Below are positions 1-12,389 of a stretch of DNA of 64,000 nucleotides, piece by piece (the first letter of the stretch is position 1; the number at the start of each line of letters is the position of its first letter). The notes under the pieces are model-generated. The model searched no databases, was not told the origin of the DNA, and was given only the letters and a program-made list of their open reading frames with translations. A program made the position numbers and the translations under genes. Source of the stretch: Mytilus galloprovincialis (taxonomy: Eukaryota; Mollusca; Bivalvia; Mytilida; Mytilidae). The stretch lies in the NCBI RefSeq assembly GCF_965363235.1, contig NC_134849.1, forward strand, positions 49,856,122 through 49,920,121, given 5' to 3'.

Positions 1-445
1 ATCTATGAAATTTTGACACAAGGTTTATGACCACAAAAGGAAGGTTGGGATTGATTTTGGGAGTTTTAGTTCAAACAGTTTAGGAATTAGGGGCCAAAAA
101 AGGGCCCAAATAAGCATTATTCTTGGTCTTCGCACAATAACTTTAGTATATTAGTAAATAGAAATCAATGAAATTTAAACACTAGGTTTATGACCACAAA
201 AGGAAGGTTGGGATTGATTTTGGGAGTTGAGGTCTGAACAGTTTAGGAATTAGGGGCCAAAAAGGGGCCCAAGTAAGCATTATTCTTGGTTTTCGCACCA
301 TAACTTTAGTATAATTAAATAGAAATCTTTGAAATTTAAACACAAGGTTTATTACCATAAAAGGAAGGTTGGGTTTGATTTTGGGAGTTTTGGTCCCAAC
401 AGTTTAGGAATAAGGGCCCAAAGGGTCCAAAATTGAACTTTGTTT
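1..445. repeat. ~162-bp tandem repeat, about 2.7 copies
   Basis: Three successive copies begin with GAAATTT(A/T)AACAC at about 7, 170 and 331, giving a period near 162 bp. Each holds the blocks GACCACAAAAGGAAGGTTGG and TTCGCACCATAACTTTAGTA. The array probably continues left of the window. No coding signal is visible. Confidence 0.8.
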
Positions 446-1000
446 GATTTCATCAAAAATTGAATAATTGGGGTTCTTTGATATGCCGGATCTAACTGTG
501 TATGTAGATTCTTAATTTTTGGTCCCGTTTTCCAATTGGTCTACATTAAGGTCCAAAGGGTCCAAATTAAACTTAGTTTGATTTTAATAAAAATTGAATT
601 CTTTGGCTTTTTTGATATGCTGAATTTAATCATGTACTTGGTTCTTTGATATGCTGAATCTAAAAATGTACTTAGATTTTTGATTATTGGCCCAGTTTTC
701 AAGTTGGTCCAAATCGGGGTCCAAAATTAAACTTTGTTTCAAAAATTGAATAATTGGGGTTCTTTGATATGCCAAATCTAACCATGCTAACTGTGTATGT
801 AGATTCTTAATTTTTAGTCCCGTTTTCAAATTGGTCTACATTAAATACCAAAGGATCCAAAATTAAACTAAGTTTGATTTTAACAAAAATTGAATTCTTT
901 GGCTTTTTTGATATGCTGAATTTAATCATGTACTTAGATTTTTGATTATGGGCCCAGTTAAAGCAGTTTTCAAGTTGGTTCAAATCAGGATCCAAAATTA
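425..1000. repeat. ~285-bp tandem repeat, two degenerate copies
   Basis: The block GGGGTTCTTTGATATGCC recurs at about 470 and 755, and the stretches between (CCAAAATTAAAC, TTTTGATATGCTGAAT, GGCCCAGTTTTCAAGTTGGT) recur in the same order. This looks like a dispersed bivalve repeat. Confidence 0.7.
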
Positions 1001-1004
1001 TTAT

Positions 1005-1185
1005 ATTAAGTATTGTGCAATAGCAAGAAATTTTCAATTGCACAATATTGCACAATAGCAAGAAATCTTCATTTGCACAGTATTGTGCAATAGCAAATAT
1101 TTTCAGTTGCACAGTATTGTGCAATAGCAAGAAATATCTAATTGCACAATATTGTGCAATAGCAAGAAATTTTCAATTGATTGGA
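1005..1185. repeat. ~40-bp tandem repeat containing a palindrome
   Basis: Four to five copies of a unit with GTGCAATAGCAAGAAAT followed by TTTTCAATTGCACA. Where two units meet they form the perfect palindrome ATTGCACAATATTGTGCAAT, so each junction can form a hairpin. Confidence 0.75.
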
Positions 1186-2680
1186 GTTATCTTTCTTTGT
1201 CCAGAATAGTAGTTGAATCAACTTAAATCATTGTTTTATACAATATACAATGTATATTCACTTTTACTACCAACTGATAAATTAAAACAATCTTTACCAT
1301 TCAGTGATAACAAGCACTTTTTGTTACATTTTAATATTTTATGATGTATTTAAATGAGTAGTTATTGTTGCAAACTCCATTAGAAATTTGAATTGAGATC
1401 AGTTTTGAAAAAAGGGAAAGGGGGATTTGAAAAAAAAATGGTGGGGGGGTTAAATTTTTCTCATTTCAGATTTCATAAATAAAAAGAAAATTTCTTCAAA
1501 CATTTTTGTGAGAGGATTAATATTCAACAGCATAGTGATTGCTCAAAGGCAAACAAATTATTTTAAGTTCATTAGACCACATTCATTCTGTGTCCAAAAC
1601 CTATGCTGTGTCAACTATTTTATCACAATCCAAATTTAGGCCTGAATCCAGCTTGAATGTTGTGTCCATACTTGCCCCAACCGTTCAGGGTTCAACCTCT
1701 GCGGTCATATAAAGCTGCGCCCTGCGGAGCATCTGGTTATTTTCTGTTGTTTTGTTATCTTTGGTTTTCAACCCATTAACTCTGTTCTGTAAACCACATC
1801 TAGACCCTCAGCTGAAACTTGAAACTTAAGTTACATGCAACTCTTACTAATTAGATCTCTCAGGTGTAATCTTTGAATCAACATGATCAAATTAAAGTTG
1901 ATAACAATTACATGTAATTTTTAAGCAAATAGTACATGTAGCTATATTATATAAACAATAGTGGTTATTTAACATTTCATACAATGAGCACACCTGAATA
2001 AAGAAAGATAACTCAATCTGATTTTTTTTCCTAGCATTGAGTAACCCACTTAACATCTAAAATATGTCTACATACTTCTTGCTTAAGAATATAAATGTTT
2101 AGGTATTTTGAGTTATGGGAAAAGTTAAAGAGGGTCTTAGTAGCAGTGTTGGTAGGGTGCTTTGGTCATCTTTTTCTGTTTTCTTTAAATTTAATACAAA
2201 TTTTCACTGTTGCTATATCCTAACATTGTGCATTTACTGAGCACAGCTGTTTTGTGCTGTATTGCAATTAAGCATGCAAAAAAAGCATTTCAAAACATGC
2301 TGCATATAAAGCTCAACTGTGCCAAGCAATGATTTTAAAACTTGTGTGACAAGGTGCTTGACAAGTTTTTCAGCCTAAAAAGTAAAAAGATAGAGTTCTA
2401 TAAGGGCTAATGATGTAGTTCTTGTATAACCAGTGATTTCAACAAATAAACACAATTTTTGATTAATATCTTTATTAAAACATGCCCTTTCCATATTATC
2501 ATATCATGCGTTAAATGCCCTTTTTCAGGATTAGCACCCTGCCCTTTTGAAATCCTAGCTGGAACACTGTACATGTACATGTATATAGTTGCTTTTTCAA
2601 ATGTGATATGCATCTTTTTTTTAACATACATTGTAAAAGTTTGTTTAGTTTTAATCTTATCTACTTTTGTCTTTTCCCAG
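1186..2680. other. AT-rich non-coding region upstream of the DUF393 exons
   Basis: No convincing exon is seen. A short GC-richer block at about 1660-1735 (AAAGCTGCGCCCTGCGGAGC) resembles a dispersed mussel repeat. The missing 5' exon of the DUF393 gene should lie here or left of the window. A good acceptor (CTTTTCCCAG) ends the stretch. Confidence 0.5.
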
Positions 2681-3170
2681 GTTTTGTATGATGGACAGTG
2701 TCCTATCTGTGCTGTTGAAATAAACTTAATGAAGAAATTAAACAAGAAGGACAATGTTGTAAATTTTGTGGATATAACTGTTGGAGAATACAAACCAGAT
2801 GATCATTTAGGGATCACTTATAGTCAGGCTATGGGTAAAATGCATGTGATAGTAACTCATGGAAATAATACAAAGACTCATTCTACACCAGAAGTAACAA
2901 AAGTAAGTTATATAAACAGACCTTTCCAACAGATAGTATTAAAATTGTTCGATATATCAGTGGGTTTTTTCCTACATGCATGTAAAGAATTAATATTAAC
3001 TGTTGACTGAATAAGTATATGTCATATATTTGGGATTAAAAACAGAATATTAAATGATGTGTGTCTGCCTGCCACCAAGACACTTACTTTTCCTTCTGTG
3101 GATCATTGGACAAACAGAAGATACATACATTACAAACACACAATCAAATTAAGTACTGTAAAATTCCTAA

Positions 3171-3232
<62 letters not shown>

Positions 3233-3945
3233 CTACATGATATACAACATTAATAAAGACAAATATTGATATCCATAGGACAAATTTTATTAACATGATT
3301 AAATAGAAAGCAACTTTTGTCTTCACAAATCTCAATACAAAAAGAAAAAGATGAGAAAATACAAACTGCAAAAAAAATGTTTATTTATTTGTACCTGAAG
3401 CCATTTCTTGTTCTTACTTAACTGTGGAACCATAACTCTATTGGTCCTTATTGTATTGCCTGATTTGTGAGGAAAGTCTACCACAAAAGGACCTGATTAT
3501 ATATGTATATTAGAGCTACAGTTCACTGCTAGTACATGTACATTTTACTTATTATTATACTGTAATTCAAAGATTTTAAAAATATCAATTATTGGGTTAA
3601 AGGGAGACAATTATTCTTTATATTTCAACATAAATAAACAAACATAAAGGAAACTACATTCATGAATCAAAATTAATATAAGACTAAGAGAATAAGGGGT
3701 GTAATTGTAAATGAGACAAACTTGTATTTACTGTTTTCCAGATATATGATAGTATGGAAGGAATGAAAGTTATGTATAATGCAGTTGGACTTACCTGGTT
3801 ATCTAAACTGTTATCATACCCTGGGATCAAAGAGACTTCAGATAAATTCTATAGGTGGTTTGCAGTCAATAGATACAGAATGACTGGAAGAGACAAAGAA
3901 GAATGTGAATCAGAAAGATGTAATATCTCTGACAAAAAGAAGTGA
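2681..3945 (+). CDS. DUF393 (DCC family) thiol-disulfide oxidoreductase-like protein, 3' two exons
   Basis: Two exons are visible, 2681-2902 and 3742-3945 (stop TGA), joined phase 0 by a GTAAGT...CAG intron; together they give 141 residues. The first opens with VLYDGQCPIC, the signature YDGxCPxC of the DUF393/DCC family, whose two cysteines resemble a thioredoxin-type redox pair. The second carries the family's C-terminal pattern: EGMKVMYNAVGLTW, then LLSYPGI, then FYRWFAVNRYRMTGR, and ends in a charged lysine tail. Family members are small putative redox proteins of unknown substrate, in eukaryotes often predicted mitochondrial. The domain starts at the first visible codon, so a 5' exon carrying the start and any targeting peptide is missing from this model. 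An open frame continues upstream of 2681 (from 2459), but the acceptor and the family alignment argue that it is intron. A TA microsatellite lies in the intron. Confidence 0.78.
3175..3228. repeat. (TA)n microsatellite in the DUF393 intron
   Basis: About 27 uninterrupted TA units between the two DUF393 exons. It generates the spurious YIYIYI reading frames on both strands. Confidence 0.95.
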
Positions 3946-5570
3946 ATGTAACAACATCAACATTTGAGTGTAGTGTATGTTGTCAACCATAAGCATATAA
4001 TATTCATATTTTTCTGCTCACCCATCAACCCTAGATGACAAGGTCACATCAGTATTTATATGTTTAAGCAAAAGAGCGAGAAATTTTGGTGATAACTATA
4101 TGGTAACAGACAGAAATGTTGATAAGTGACACATTTGAAACTAAAAGGCCATTTCATCAATGATGAGACGGTCACAGATTGTGTAATTAAGAAAGATAAG
4201 AGTGAATTTTTAATAGTGTGGTACATGTACCTATTGTTTATGTTAATATATTGTTCTATATGTACGGGGGTATACATTTGATGATATATATAAGTACGTC
4301 TGAGTCAGGACAACTCTACAACAGATTTATCCATCGGATCACCAGCAATGATGGTGATACATGGCTGTGTACATTATGTATATACAACTCGTCTAAGCAT
4401 CAACCCAACAATGTTAGATCTGTAAATTGGCATTTGATGATATATACATACTTAAAAATAAATACTCCTTTAGACTGGCACAACCAAAGCTAGATAAAAT
4501 AATGTCATATTCTGGTAAATTTTAACAATGTAAAATACAATCATTCTTCAGAATTTTAATTTCCTACTATAATAAGTACAGCTTATTTGAAAAACTCAAT
4601 AAAAAATATATGTCACAGAGGAGTGAAAAAAGATATTTCAATTTTAATGCCCAAAAATGGCATTTTGCAGCAAAGGGAGATAATTTGGAGCTTTTTCAAT
4701 AATAAAACATTTTAAAAGGCATCTGGGGCCAAAACAAATTGATTTTTATGGTTGATTTTTTTACCATATCATAAAGTAACAACTTATAGAAATGTAATAA
4801 ATAAAATTTGTAATGAAAAAAAAAAATGTTTAACATTTTGCTGAAATTTGTGTTCCCTTGAGCCTCCTAAAGTAGACTTTACAGAGATATGAAGAAAAGG
4901 AGATATGGGTTGTAATTTTGTCAATGAGACAGAATCTTAAGGAGAAATATATCATGCATAACCAAAAGATATATAAAGAGCAATACACAATCTTCAACAA
5001 AAGTAAGGTGTATATAACAACATTAAGAGATCTGTAATCAACCTACCAATTCTCCAAATGACAAATAAACATTGAGACTTAACATGTGGAACTACTAACT
5101 AGGTTCCTGACTACTAACTGACTTTCTGAAAAATGTATTTATCAAGTAAAAAGTCATGTAAACTGGTAAAAGAAAAAGAAAAAAAAATCATGTTATATCA
5201 TTTCTAATGTCTTTGATGATTACCATTGTCTTTCAATTCTGTTCACTTTCAATCAAAGTATTAACATTATTAATAGATATTTATCCAATGTTTTATGTTA
5301 TTGTTACTTAATGTAAAAATGGATGAAACTTTATGCATTTTTTGTACAGCATTTGTACAAAGAAGTAATCAATTTGCAAATAAACTTTTTTTGAAAAACA
5401 ATCAAAGAATTTTTTTCTGTAGACTAAATCTATTATTTAATTCCTTTCATTATTATGTTAGTTCTAATATCAATTTATCAAATGATTAGGATGATAATCT
5501 GCAGACAGAATAGTTAGTTTTGATGTCATGAACATGTAACAGAATCAATTGATATTAACAGTTAGTTCTT
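3946..5570. other. 3' flank of the DUF393 gene; dispersed repeat, otherwise featureless
   Basis: The 3' UTR of the DUF393 gene starts here; an AATAAA lies near 4598. Around 4285-4440 is a block (GTCTGAGTCAGGACAACTCT, GATCACCAGCAATGATGGTG) that resembles a dispersed mussel repeat rather than an exon. The rest is AT-rich and shows no coding pattern. Confidence 0.5.
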
Positions 5571-5760
5571 ATGTTGTGCCCACTATCACCTGAAATCACC
5601 CCCAGTGTTTGTTGCTTAGTCTTTAGTTTTCTATTTTTGTGTCGTGTGTACTATTATTTGTCTGTTTGTCTTTTTTTTAGCAGTAGCATTGTCAGTTTAT
5701 TTTCGATCTATGAGTTTGAATGTCCCTCTAGAATGTCTAGTATATTTTCCTTAATGCTCT
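5571..5760 (+). repeat. Detached 3' tail of the reverse-transcriptase element
   Basis: It matches the 3' non-coding tail of the element at 38732-39632 block by block: ACCTGAAATCACCCCCAGT, GTGTACTATT, TCTGTTTGTCTTTTT, TTTATGAGTTTGAATGTCCCT. No RT coding sequence remains, as expected for extreme 5' truncation. Confidence 0.7.
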
Positions 5761-5789
5761 TCAATTTTGTACTTGTTTGGCTTTATAAA

Positions 5790-6225
5790 TATTTGATATG
5801 AGCGTCACTGATGAGTCTTATGTAGACAAAACGCGCGTCTGGCATTCTAAATTATAATACTGGTACCTATTGTACTATTTACACCACTGGGTCGATGCCA
5901 CCGCTGGTGGACGTTTCGTCCCCGAGGGTATCACCAGCCCAGTAGTTAACATTTCGGTTTTGACAAGAATAACAACAATGTGGCCATTTTAATAGATTTC
6001 CTGTTCACAAAACTTTGAATTTTTCGTAAAACTAAGGATTTTCTTATTCCAGGCATAGATTACCTTAGCCGTATTTGGCACAACTTTTTGGAATTTTAGA
6101 TTCTCAATGCTCTTCAACTTTGTACTTGTTTGGCTTTATAAATATTTTGATATGAGCCTTACTGATGAGTCTTATGTAGATGAAACACGTGTCTGGCGTA
6201 CTAAATTATAATCCTGGTACCTATG
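5790..6225 (-). repeat. Copy of the 363-bp mussel repeat, inverse orientation
   Basis: It contains GAGCGTCACTGATGAGTC, ACGCGCGTCTGGC and the block GGTATCACCAGCCCAGTAGT, the reverse complement of the units arrayed at 6967-9720. About one and a half degenerate units are present. Confidence 0.75.
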
Positions 6226-6582
6226 ATAACTATATATTCCCCCTCTTTTAAGTTTAACATTTTGTGTGTACCATTTGTTAGACATACACGTTTTATCATG
6301 GTTGAATAAGGTCACTATAATTTATTTTTGTTTGAATTCTAATTGGTAAATATTTTAATTGTCAATAATCACTTAAATCTTGAAAATCATTATTGGTCGT
6401 AATTGATAAACCACATCCTTAATAGCCAAGGGTTGATAGTAACCAGTCCCTTCTGGAGAGGGTGGGACTAGAAACTGTAATAGAAAAAGAGAAACTTTAA
6501 AAAGCTAATTAACGAGATTTACGAATAGTCAGACATATAAATACATGTAAATGTCAACCCTGAAAAAATATGAGATATTGGC

Positions 6583-6900
6583 TTTAAGGTAGATAAGGTG
6601 TCTTCCTCCATCTTGGATTTTTAAATACCAGAATACAATCGGTCTAGATCTTTAATCAAATGTACAAATTTCGAGAGTAGTAGGTAATTCATGTGAAAGA
6701 AATGTCATTTCAGTATAGAAAATGACATGTATGTTTATTAGCAATGTCACATGTGCAATTTACTAGAAAAAAAAATGACAGATATGAAGCAACTGAGAAG
6801 CATTTTTATTTTTATCAAAGTGATAAGTTTTATTCTTTTTTCCCAATTAAATATTCCGTGAAACAAACAAGAGAAAAGAAATATGGGCTCTAGCCTTAAA
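6583..6900. mobile_element. Small non-autonomous element, TTTAAGG...CCTTAAA ends
   Basis: The ends TTTAAGGTAGA and TCTAGCCTTAAA are imperfect inverted repeats. The interior CCATCTTGGATT and ACAATCGGTCTAG match the larger copy at 47315-47915, so the two belong to one family. No coding capacity. Confidence 0.55.
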
Positions 6901-7943
6901 GAATTAATTGATACTGTCATTACAGAATATGGATAGACTCACTTGTGTTGAGTGAATAGACCAGTATTAATTAATAAACTCATCATAGATACCAGGATCG
7001 AAATTTCATATTTACACCAGATGCACGTTTCGTTTACAAAAGACTCATTAGTGACGCTCGAATAATTTTTTTTTTAAAAGCCAAATAAAGTACGAAGTTG
7101 AAGAGCATTGAGGACCAAAATTCCTAAAGTTTTGTCAAATACAGCAAGGTAATCTATTCCTGAGGTAGAAAAGCCTTAGTATTTCAAAAATTCAACATTT
7201 TGGTTAACAGTATATTTATAAAAATATCCATATCAATGATAACTCAAGTCAACACAGAAGTGCTGACGTGCAACTGGGCTGGTGATACCCTCGGGAAATA
7301 AATCTCCACCAGCAGTGGCATCGACCAAGTGGTTGTAAATAAACTCATCATAGATACCAGGATTGAAATTTCATATTAACGCCACACGCGCATTTCGTCT
7401 ACAAAAGACTCATCAGTGACACTCTAATGAAAAAAATTAAAATGGACAAATAAAGTACGAAGTTGAAGAGCATTGAGGACCAACATTCCTAAACGGTTTG
7501 CCAAATACAGCTAAGGTAATCTATTCATGAGTTAGAAAAGCCTTAGTATTTCAAAAATTCAAAAAACAAATTTACAGTAAATTTATAATTATGAACATGT
7601 CAATGATAACTCACGTCAACACAGAAGTGCTGACTACTAGGCTGGTGATACCCTCGGGGAAATAAATCTCCACCAGCAGTGGCATCGACCCAGTGGTTGT
7701 AAATAAACTCATCATAGATACCAGGATTGAAATTTCATATTTACTCCAGACGCGGATTTCGTCTACAAAAGACTCATCAGTGACGCTCGAATAAAAAAAT
7801 GTTAAAAAGGCCAAATAAAGTACGAAGTTGAAGAGCATTGAGGACCCAAATTCCTAAAAGTTTTGTCAAATACAGCTATGGTAATCTGTTCCTGAGGTTT
7901 AAAAGCCTCAGTATTTCAAAAATTAAACATTTTGTTAACAGTA

Positions 7944-8525
7944 AAGGAGTAGGTCCGGTAAGGACCGATTTTGGCCTCAAATTTCAGGTTCATTTGACGA
8001 AAGATTTTGACCACTTTTTAAACACTTAAGTGTCTATTTTATTTGAATTAATTAGTTTATGTGAAAGATTTTAACAGATTTAGTCATTAAAAACGATCCG
8101 ATTCAAGCTCAAATATGAAAAATTTACCTAATATGCCGAAAAATGTCACTTTTCAGATGGTTTTTGGAAAAAATGAAAGTGGCCGCATCCGTGTTCATCC
8201 TCAACCTTTATATATGTTATGTATTATCATAAAATACAACTTACATTTCAATATTAAGGATGAACACGAATGCGGCCACTTTCGTTTTACACGAAAACCG
8301 TCTAAAATTTAACTAAAATGCTAGAATTATGAGGATTTCAGTAATTTAGCATGACTTAATGGTGCTAGTACCGGATATATGTGCATTGTATTGTAAAAAA
8401 CAGCCCATATTTATGTAGCAGAAGCATTCTACTGTCCAAAAAATAACTAAAGGTTTACATTTTAACAATTTCGTAAAACTGCTATATTTTGGGGCCAAAA
8501 AGGGGTCTTACTGAACCTACTACTT
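7944..8525. mobile_element. 582-bp MITE with TA target duplication
   Basis: It interrupts a unit of the tandem array: the host sequence AACAGTA/TATAATTATG is split, with TA on both sides. The ends AAGGAGTAGGTCCGGTAAGG and the complement of TACTGAACCTACTACTT are imperfect inverted repeats. Internally AAGTGGCCGCAT and ATGCGGCCACTTTCG form a second inverted pair. TA duplication suggests mobilisation by a Tc1/mariner-like transposase. No transposase is encoded. A partial copy lies at 29975-30175. Confidence 0.75.
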
Positions 8526-8815
8526 TATAATTATGAACTTATCGATGATAACTCAAGTCAACACAGAAGTGTGGACTACTGGGCTGGTGATACCCTCGGG
8601 TAAATAAATCTCCACAAGCAGTGGCATCGACCCAGTGGTTGTAAATAAACTCATCATAGATACCAGAATTGAAATTTCATATTTACAACAGACTCGCGTT
8701 TCGTCTACAAAAGACTCATCAGTGACGCTCGAAACAAAAAATGTTTAAAAGGCCAAATAATGTACGATGTTGAAGAGCATGGAGAACAAAAAATCCTAAA
8801 AGTTTTTCCAAATAC

Positions 8816-9664
8816 TACGGGGCGCCGAACGGGACTCTTGTGGTTTTGTACTCGAAATTCAATTTTGTACGGACAAAAGTGATTTTTGTTTTAAAAACAA
8901 AAATGAGTTCAGTTTAACAAAATTTGTAGTATACTACAAATTTAAATTTTGTCATACAAAATTCATTTTTATATCACAGACTTGACTTTGGTTACCTAAT
9001 TTGAAAATTGGGCGACAAAAGTCAATTTTGTATGCAAATTAGTTTAGGTTGGATTCTGTGAACTAATTTGCATACAAAATCGACTTTTGTGAGACAATAT
9101 TGACTATTGTGAGACAAAATTGACTTTTGTGAGATAAAATTGACTTTTGTGAGACAAAATTGACTTCTGTGAGACAAAATTGACAAAATTGAATTTTGTC
9201 TCACAAAAGTTAATATTGTCTCACAAAATTGAATTTTGTCTCAAAGTCAATTTTGTCTCACAAATGTCAATTTTGTCGTCACAAAATTTACTTTTGTCGT
9301 CCCAAAATTGACTTTTGTCGTCACAAAATTGACTTTTGTCGTCACAAAATTGACTTTTGTGAGACAAAATTGACGAAATTGAATTTTGTCTCACAAAAAT
9401 TGAATCTTGTCTCACACAGTTGACTTTTGTGTTTTAATTTCCATATCAGGTAACAAAAGTCAATTTGTATGCAAATAAGTTTATATTTGCATACCTTTTT
9501 GACAAAATTGACTTTTGTCATGACAAAAATGAATTTTGTCATCACAAAATTGAAGTTCTCATAAAACAAGTCTGTATCACATAGTTTTGTATGACAAAAA
9601 TGATTTTGTTATGACAGAATGGAATTTTGTACAAAACCACAAGAGTCCCATTCGGCGCCCCGTA
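8816..9664. mobile_element. 849-bp foldback element with AATAC target duplication
   Basis: The ends are near-perfect inverted repeats of about 35 bp: TACGGGGCGCCGAA and ...TTCGGCGCCCCGTA, each continuing into GACTCTTGTGGTTTTGTAC or its complement. AATAC flanks both ends (8811-8815, 9665-9669), and the uninterrupted host sequence (CAAATACAGC) is present in sister units at 7.1-7.9 kb. The interior is a crowd of short alternating repeats (CAAAATTGACTTTTGTGAGA and complements), so the strand can fold on itself at many points. No coding capacity. Confidence 0.85.
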
Positions 9665-9720
9665 AATACAGCTAAGGTAATCTAATCCTGAGGTAGAAAA
9701 ACCTTATGGCAGTGTGATTC

Positions 9721-12389
9721 TGAAACTGTGCGCCATGGAACACTTGTATTAAGCAATTATTTCATAGGAGAGGTATTGAACGAGAGGGATTGATCTTTAT
9801 TGCTTGTCTAGAATAATAACCATCAAGTGTCATATTTTCAGGTCAAAGGACCAGGTGAGCTATTGTCATACGTTGTCGTCAACTTTTTAAAAGAAATTTT
9901 CTTTCAAAACTACTGAACATATTTCACTCAACTTTGAGTGAATGATTCTTGTACCATAATTTTGTGATATTCCGGTCAGTCAAAAACATTTCTGATATTG
10001 GTTAAAATAAGACGGGGATAAAATGGAGGTTATGGCTTACATCTCAAGAGTAAATTCTATTGCAAAAAAATTAGCAGCAGGTTAATTTTTTCAGACTAAA
10101 TTGACAACCCATTCTGGAGTTAAGCAAAGTTAGATTTAGCAATAAGTTTATAGACTGAATTCACCAATTGATTCCTTATAGCAGTTGATCACCTTAAAAT
10201 ACTATTCCATTAATATTTTTTCTTTGAGAAACTATAATAGAAAGACTTGTACAGAAACTTTCAATCGAAAAAAAAATGTCAAATGACCGAAATTGTCAAT
10301 TGTTCTCTAAAATATAATTACCATATAGTTTTTACCAGACACTATAATTGAATCATAATTAATAGCGATAAACGCTACTCGGGGAAAATGTTCAGCAAGT
10401 AAGACCTATACAAACAAGTCAAGATGACCGATATCGTCAACTAATCTATATAGTTGTTGCCGAGGAGAGGATTTTTTATTTTTAATTTATTTTAGTGTTA
10501 CAGAAACATAGATAGAAGAAAATATTTGAGCACGCATTAATATAAATTAAAAATGAAAAAATAATCATTGATGCAAGATCTACACGGCCATAAATTCAAG
10601 ACATTCAAGCTCTTGTGCACGGTTGAGTCTCTTGTTTTTGATGATTCTTTACAATATCTGTATACTGAATAATCCGTGTATATGCGGATATGGACAGTAA
10701 AATGCACATATTAGTGCCAACGTTAAAAATTTGATTCAAATAGAAAAAAAATATGATGATTAAAAAATACATGTCCGCTCGCATCCTTTGGTGGTTTTTT
10801 TTACCGCCTAGAAGTCAGTACATTTTGATGCAAATATTATAATTAATAATTATTGAACTCATTAATCGTTATCATATCAAGTAAATATAGACCAATAAAA
10901 GATTAACAAAACCAAAAGAAAGAAAAATTGTAACCATGTCTCCGTAAATAATATTCAACATCGCCAGCCACGTAACACAAGTTATGGATATTGATATACT
11001 AATAAGCAAATTATGATCATGGTCAAGAGGAAAAGTTTGAAATGGAATGCTTGTAAACATTTTAATATAAAAGGTATTATAAGAATATGATTGCAAAGAC
11101 AACGACAATAGTATATTAACTCTTTTTTTTATTTTCCTTCGTTAAAATATAATAATAAAAACTTAAATGTTAGGAGACCTTCAATAGATTTCTGTTTGCC
11201 AAAGATCCTTTTTCTATTAGAATATTGATATGTTGAGATAAACTTACCGTCAAAATCTAAGCGAGCAGTGATTCTTAAAAGACATTTTCCTGTCTAATGA
11301 TTTGGATATTTATCTTGTTTTATTGTATATATGAACTTATGAATGTCTTACATAGTGAAATGTAACGGTATCTCAGCTATACATCTTTTTGAACAATAAA
11401 CAAAGAATTTAAATGGCCTACTACAATTTGTAAACAATTGGCCTTTTATTCTGCTACAATTAAAATATTACACATTGCGTTGTGGTAATGTAGTGATAAA
11501 TAAGGGTATGCAGAACTTTAATTCATATACTAGACAAACAAATAATTCATTCTATTATTATTAAGATAATTAGATATCTGATTCAGCAAATAATATATAT
11601 AATATATTTCTAAAAGTTTTAACATCCTGCGATGTGAAGACTGACAATTCCTTTGTGATGAGGAGACAGTGGACATAATGAACATCGTGCTGGTACAAAA
11701 GAGCAAATATCTACCATATGCGATTTTAATTCATCCGCTACAGATTTCTCGTCAATCTGCGCAACAACTGACGTGAAGGTAAGACAGTAGTATAATTAAT
11801 AGGCGGGCCTGGGATTATTTAACATGGGGCTGATTTCCTAACAATTAAAAAATATGGGCGATTCTATACTTAATAGTTATAAATGTCGTGGAAAACATGA
11901 TTTTGTTTTGTTTTGGGGGATGGGGGATCAAAGGGGTTGCTCGCCCTCTATTATTTATACCGCTGGATCAGCCACTGGAATCATTCTTGAAGGATTTTAT
12001 AACAAGTCTGTTTAATTATGGCACACTAGCTCTTTCCACAGGGACTCGGTTAGCAGATAAAAAAAATTGTTAATGTTTTTTGTATATTTTTTATAATATT
12101 TCCTGTCTATTTGTATTGCTTTATTAACGTATTTGACGATGAAAGCGATATATTTTTGTTTTCTAGCAATGTGCAGTTTACTATCCCTATCCGTATACTG
12201 AACTATTTGTGTCAAAGCGACATGAATGGCCCCGTCCTAAAAAGTTGAAAAATCTGCAATTTCAATAACACATGTGGACACAAACATGATGGTATAAGTC
12301 TCACATTGATATGTTCATAATTATAAATAAACTGTTAACAAAACTCATAACTGTTAACAAAACTCAGCTCAAAATGTGGAGGCCTATAG
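9721..12389. other. Non-coding AT-rich stretch; possible leader exon of the N-terminal-only locus
   Basis: No protein exon could be supported. Near 11640-11778 is a GC-richer block after a TATA-rich stretch (about 11590-11605), ending in the good donor GTGAAG/GTAAGAC at 11778/11779. It has no long frame but could be a 5' non-coding exon of the locus at 13483. That is inference. Positions 12290-12330 carry a fragment of the 363-bp repeat (TGATATGTTCATAATTATAA). Confidence 0.35.

Larger units (their letters stand above)
6967..9720. repeat. ~363-bp tandem array, four units, carrying two nested insertions
   Basis: The block AAATAAACTCATCATAGATA starts at about 6973, 7336, 7703 and 8644. The first spacings are 363 and 367 bp; the last is 941 bp, or 357 bp once the 582-bp insert and its 2-bp duplication are removed. 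Every unit contains AGACTCATCAGTGACGCTC, GTACGAAGTTGAAGAGCAT, CAAATACAGCTAAGGTAATC and CTGGTGATACCCTCGGG. The unit also occurs dispersed and inverted at 5.8-6.2 kb and 34.1-35.0 kb. Confidence 0.88.

Noticed and set aside
2459-2680. N-terminal extension of the DUF393 frame from ATG 2459
   Set aside because: The CTTTTCCCAG acceptor at 2680 sits exactly at the start of family similarity; the extension is hydrophobic, low-quality intron sequence.
9022-9569. Several 60-75-codon frames rich in SILSHKSQFC and FVMTKFIFV
   Set aside because: Products of the foldback's short repeat modules, present on both strands.
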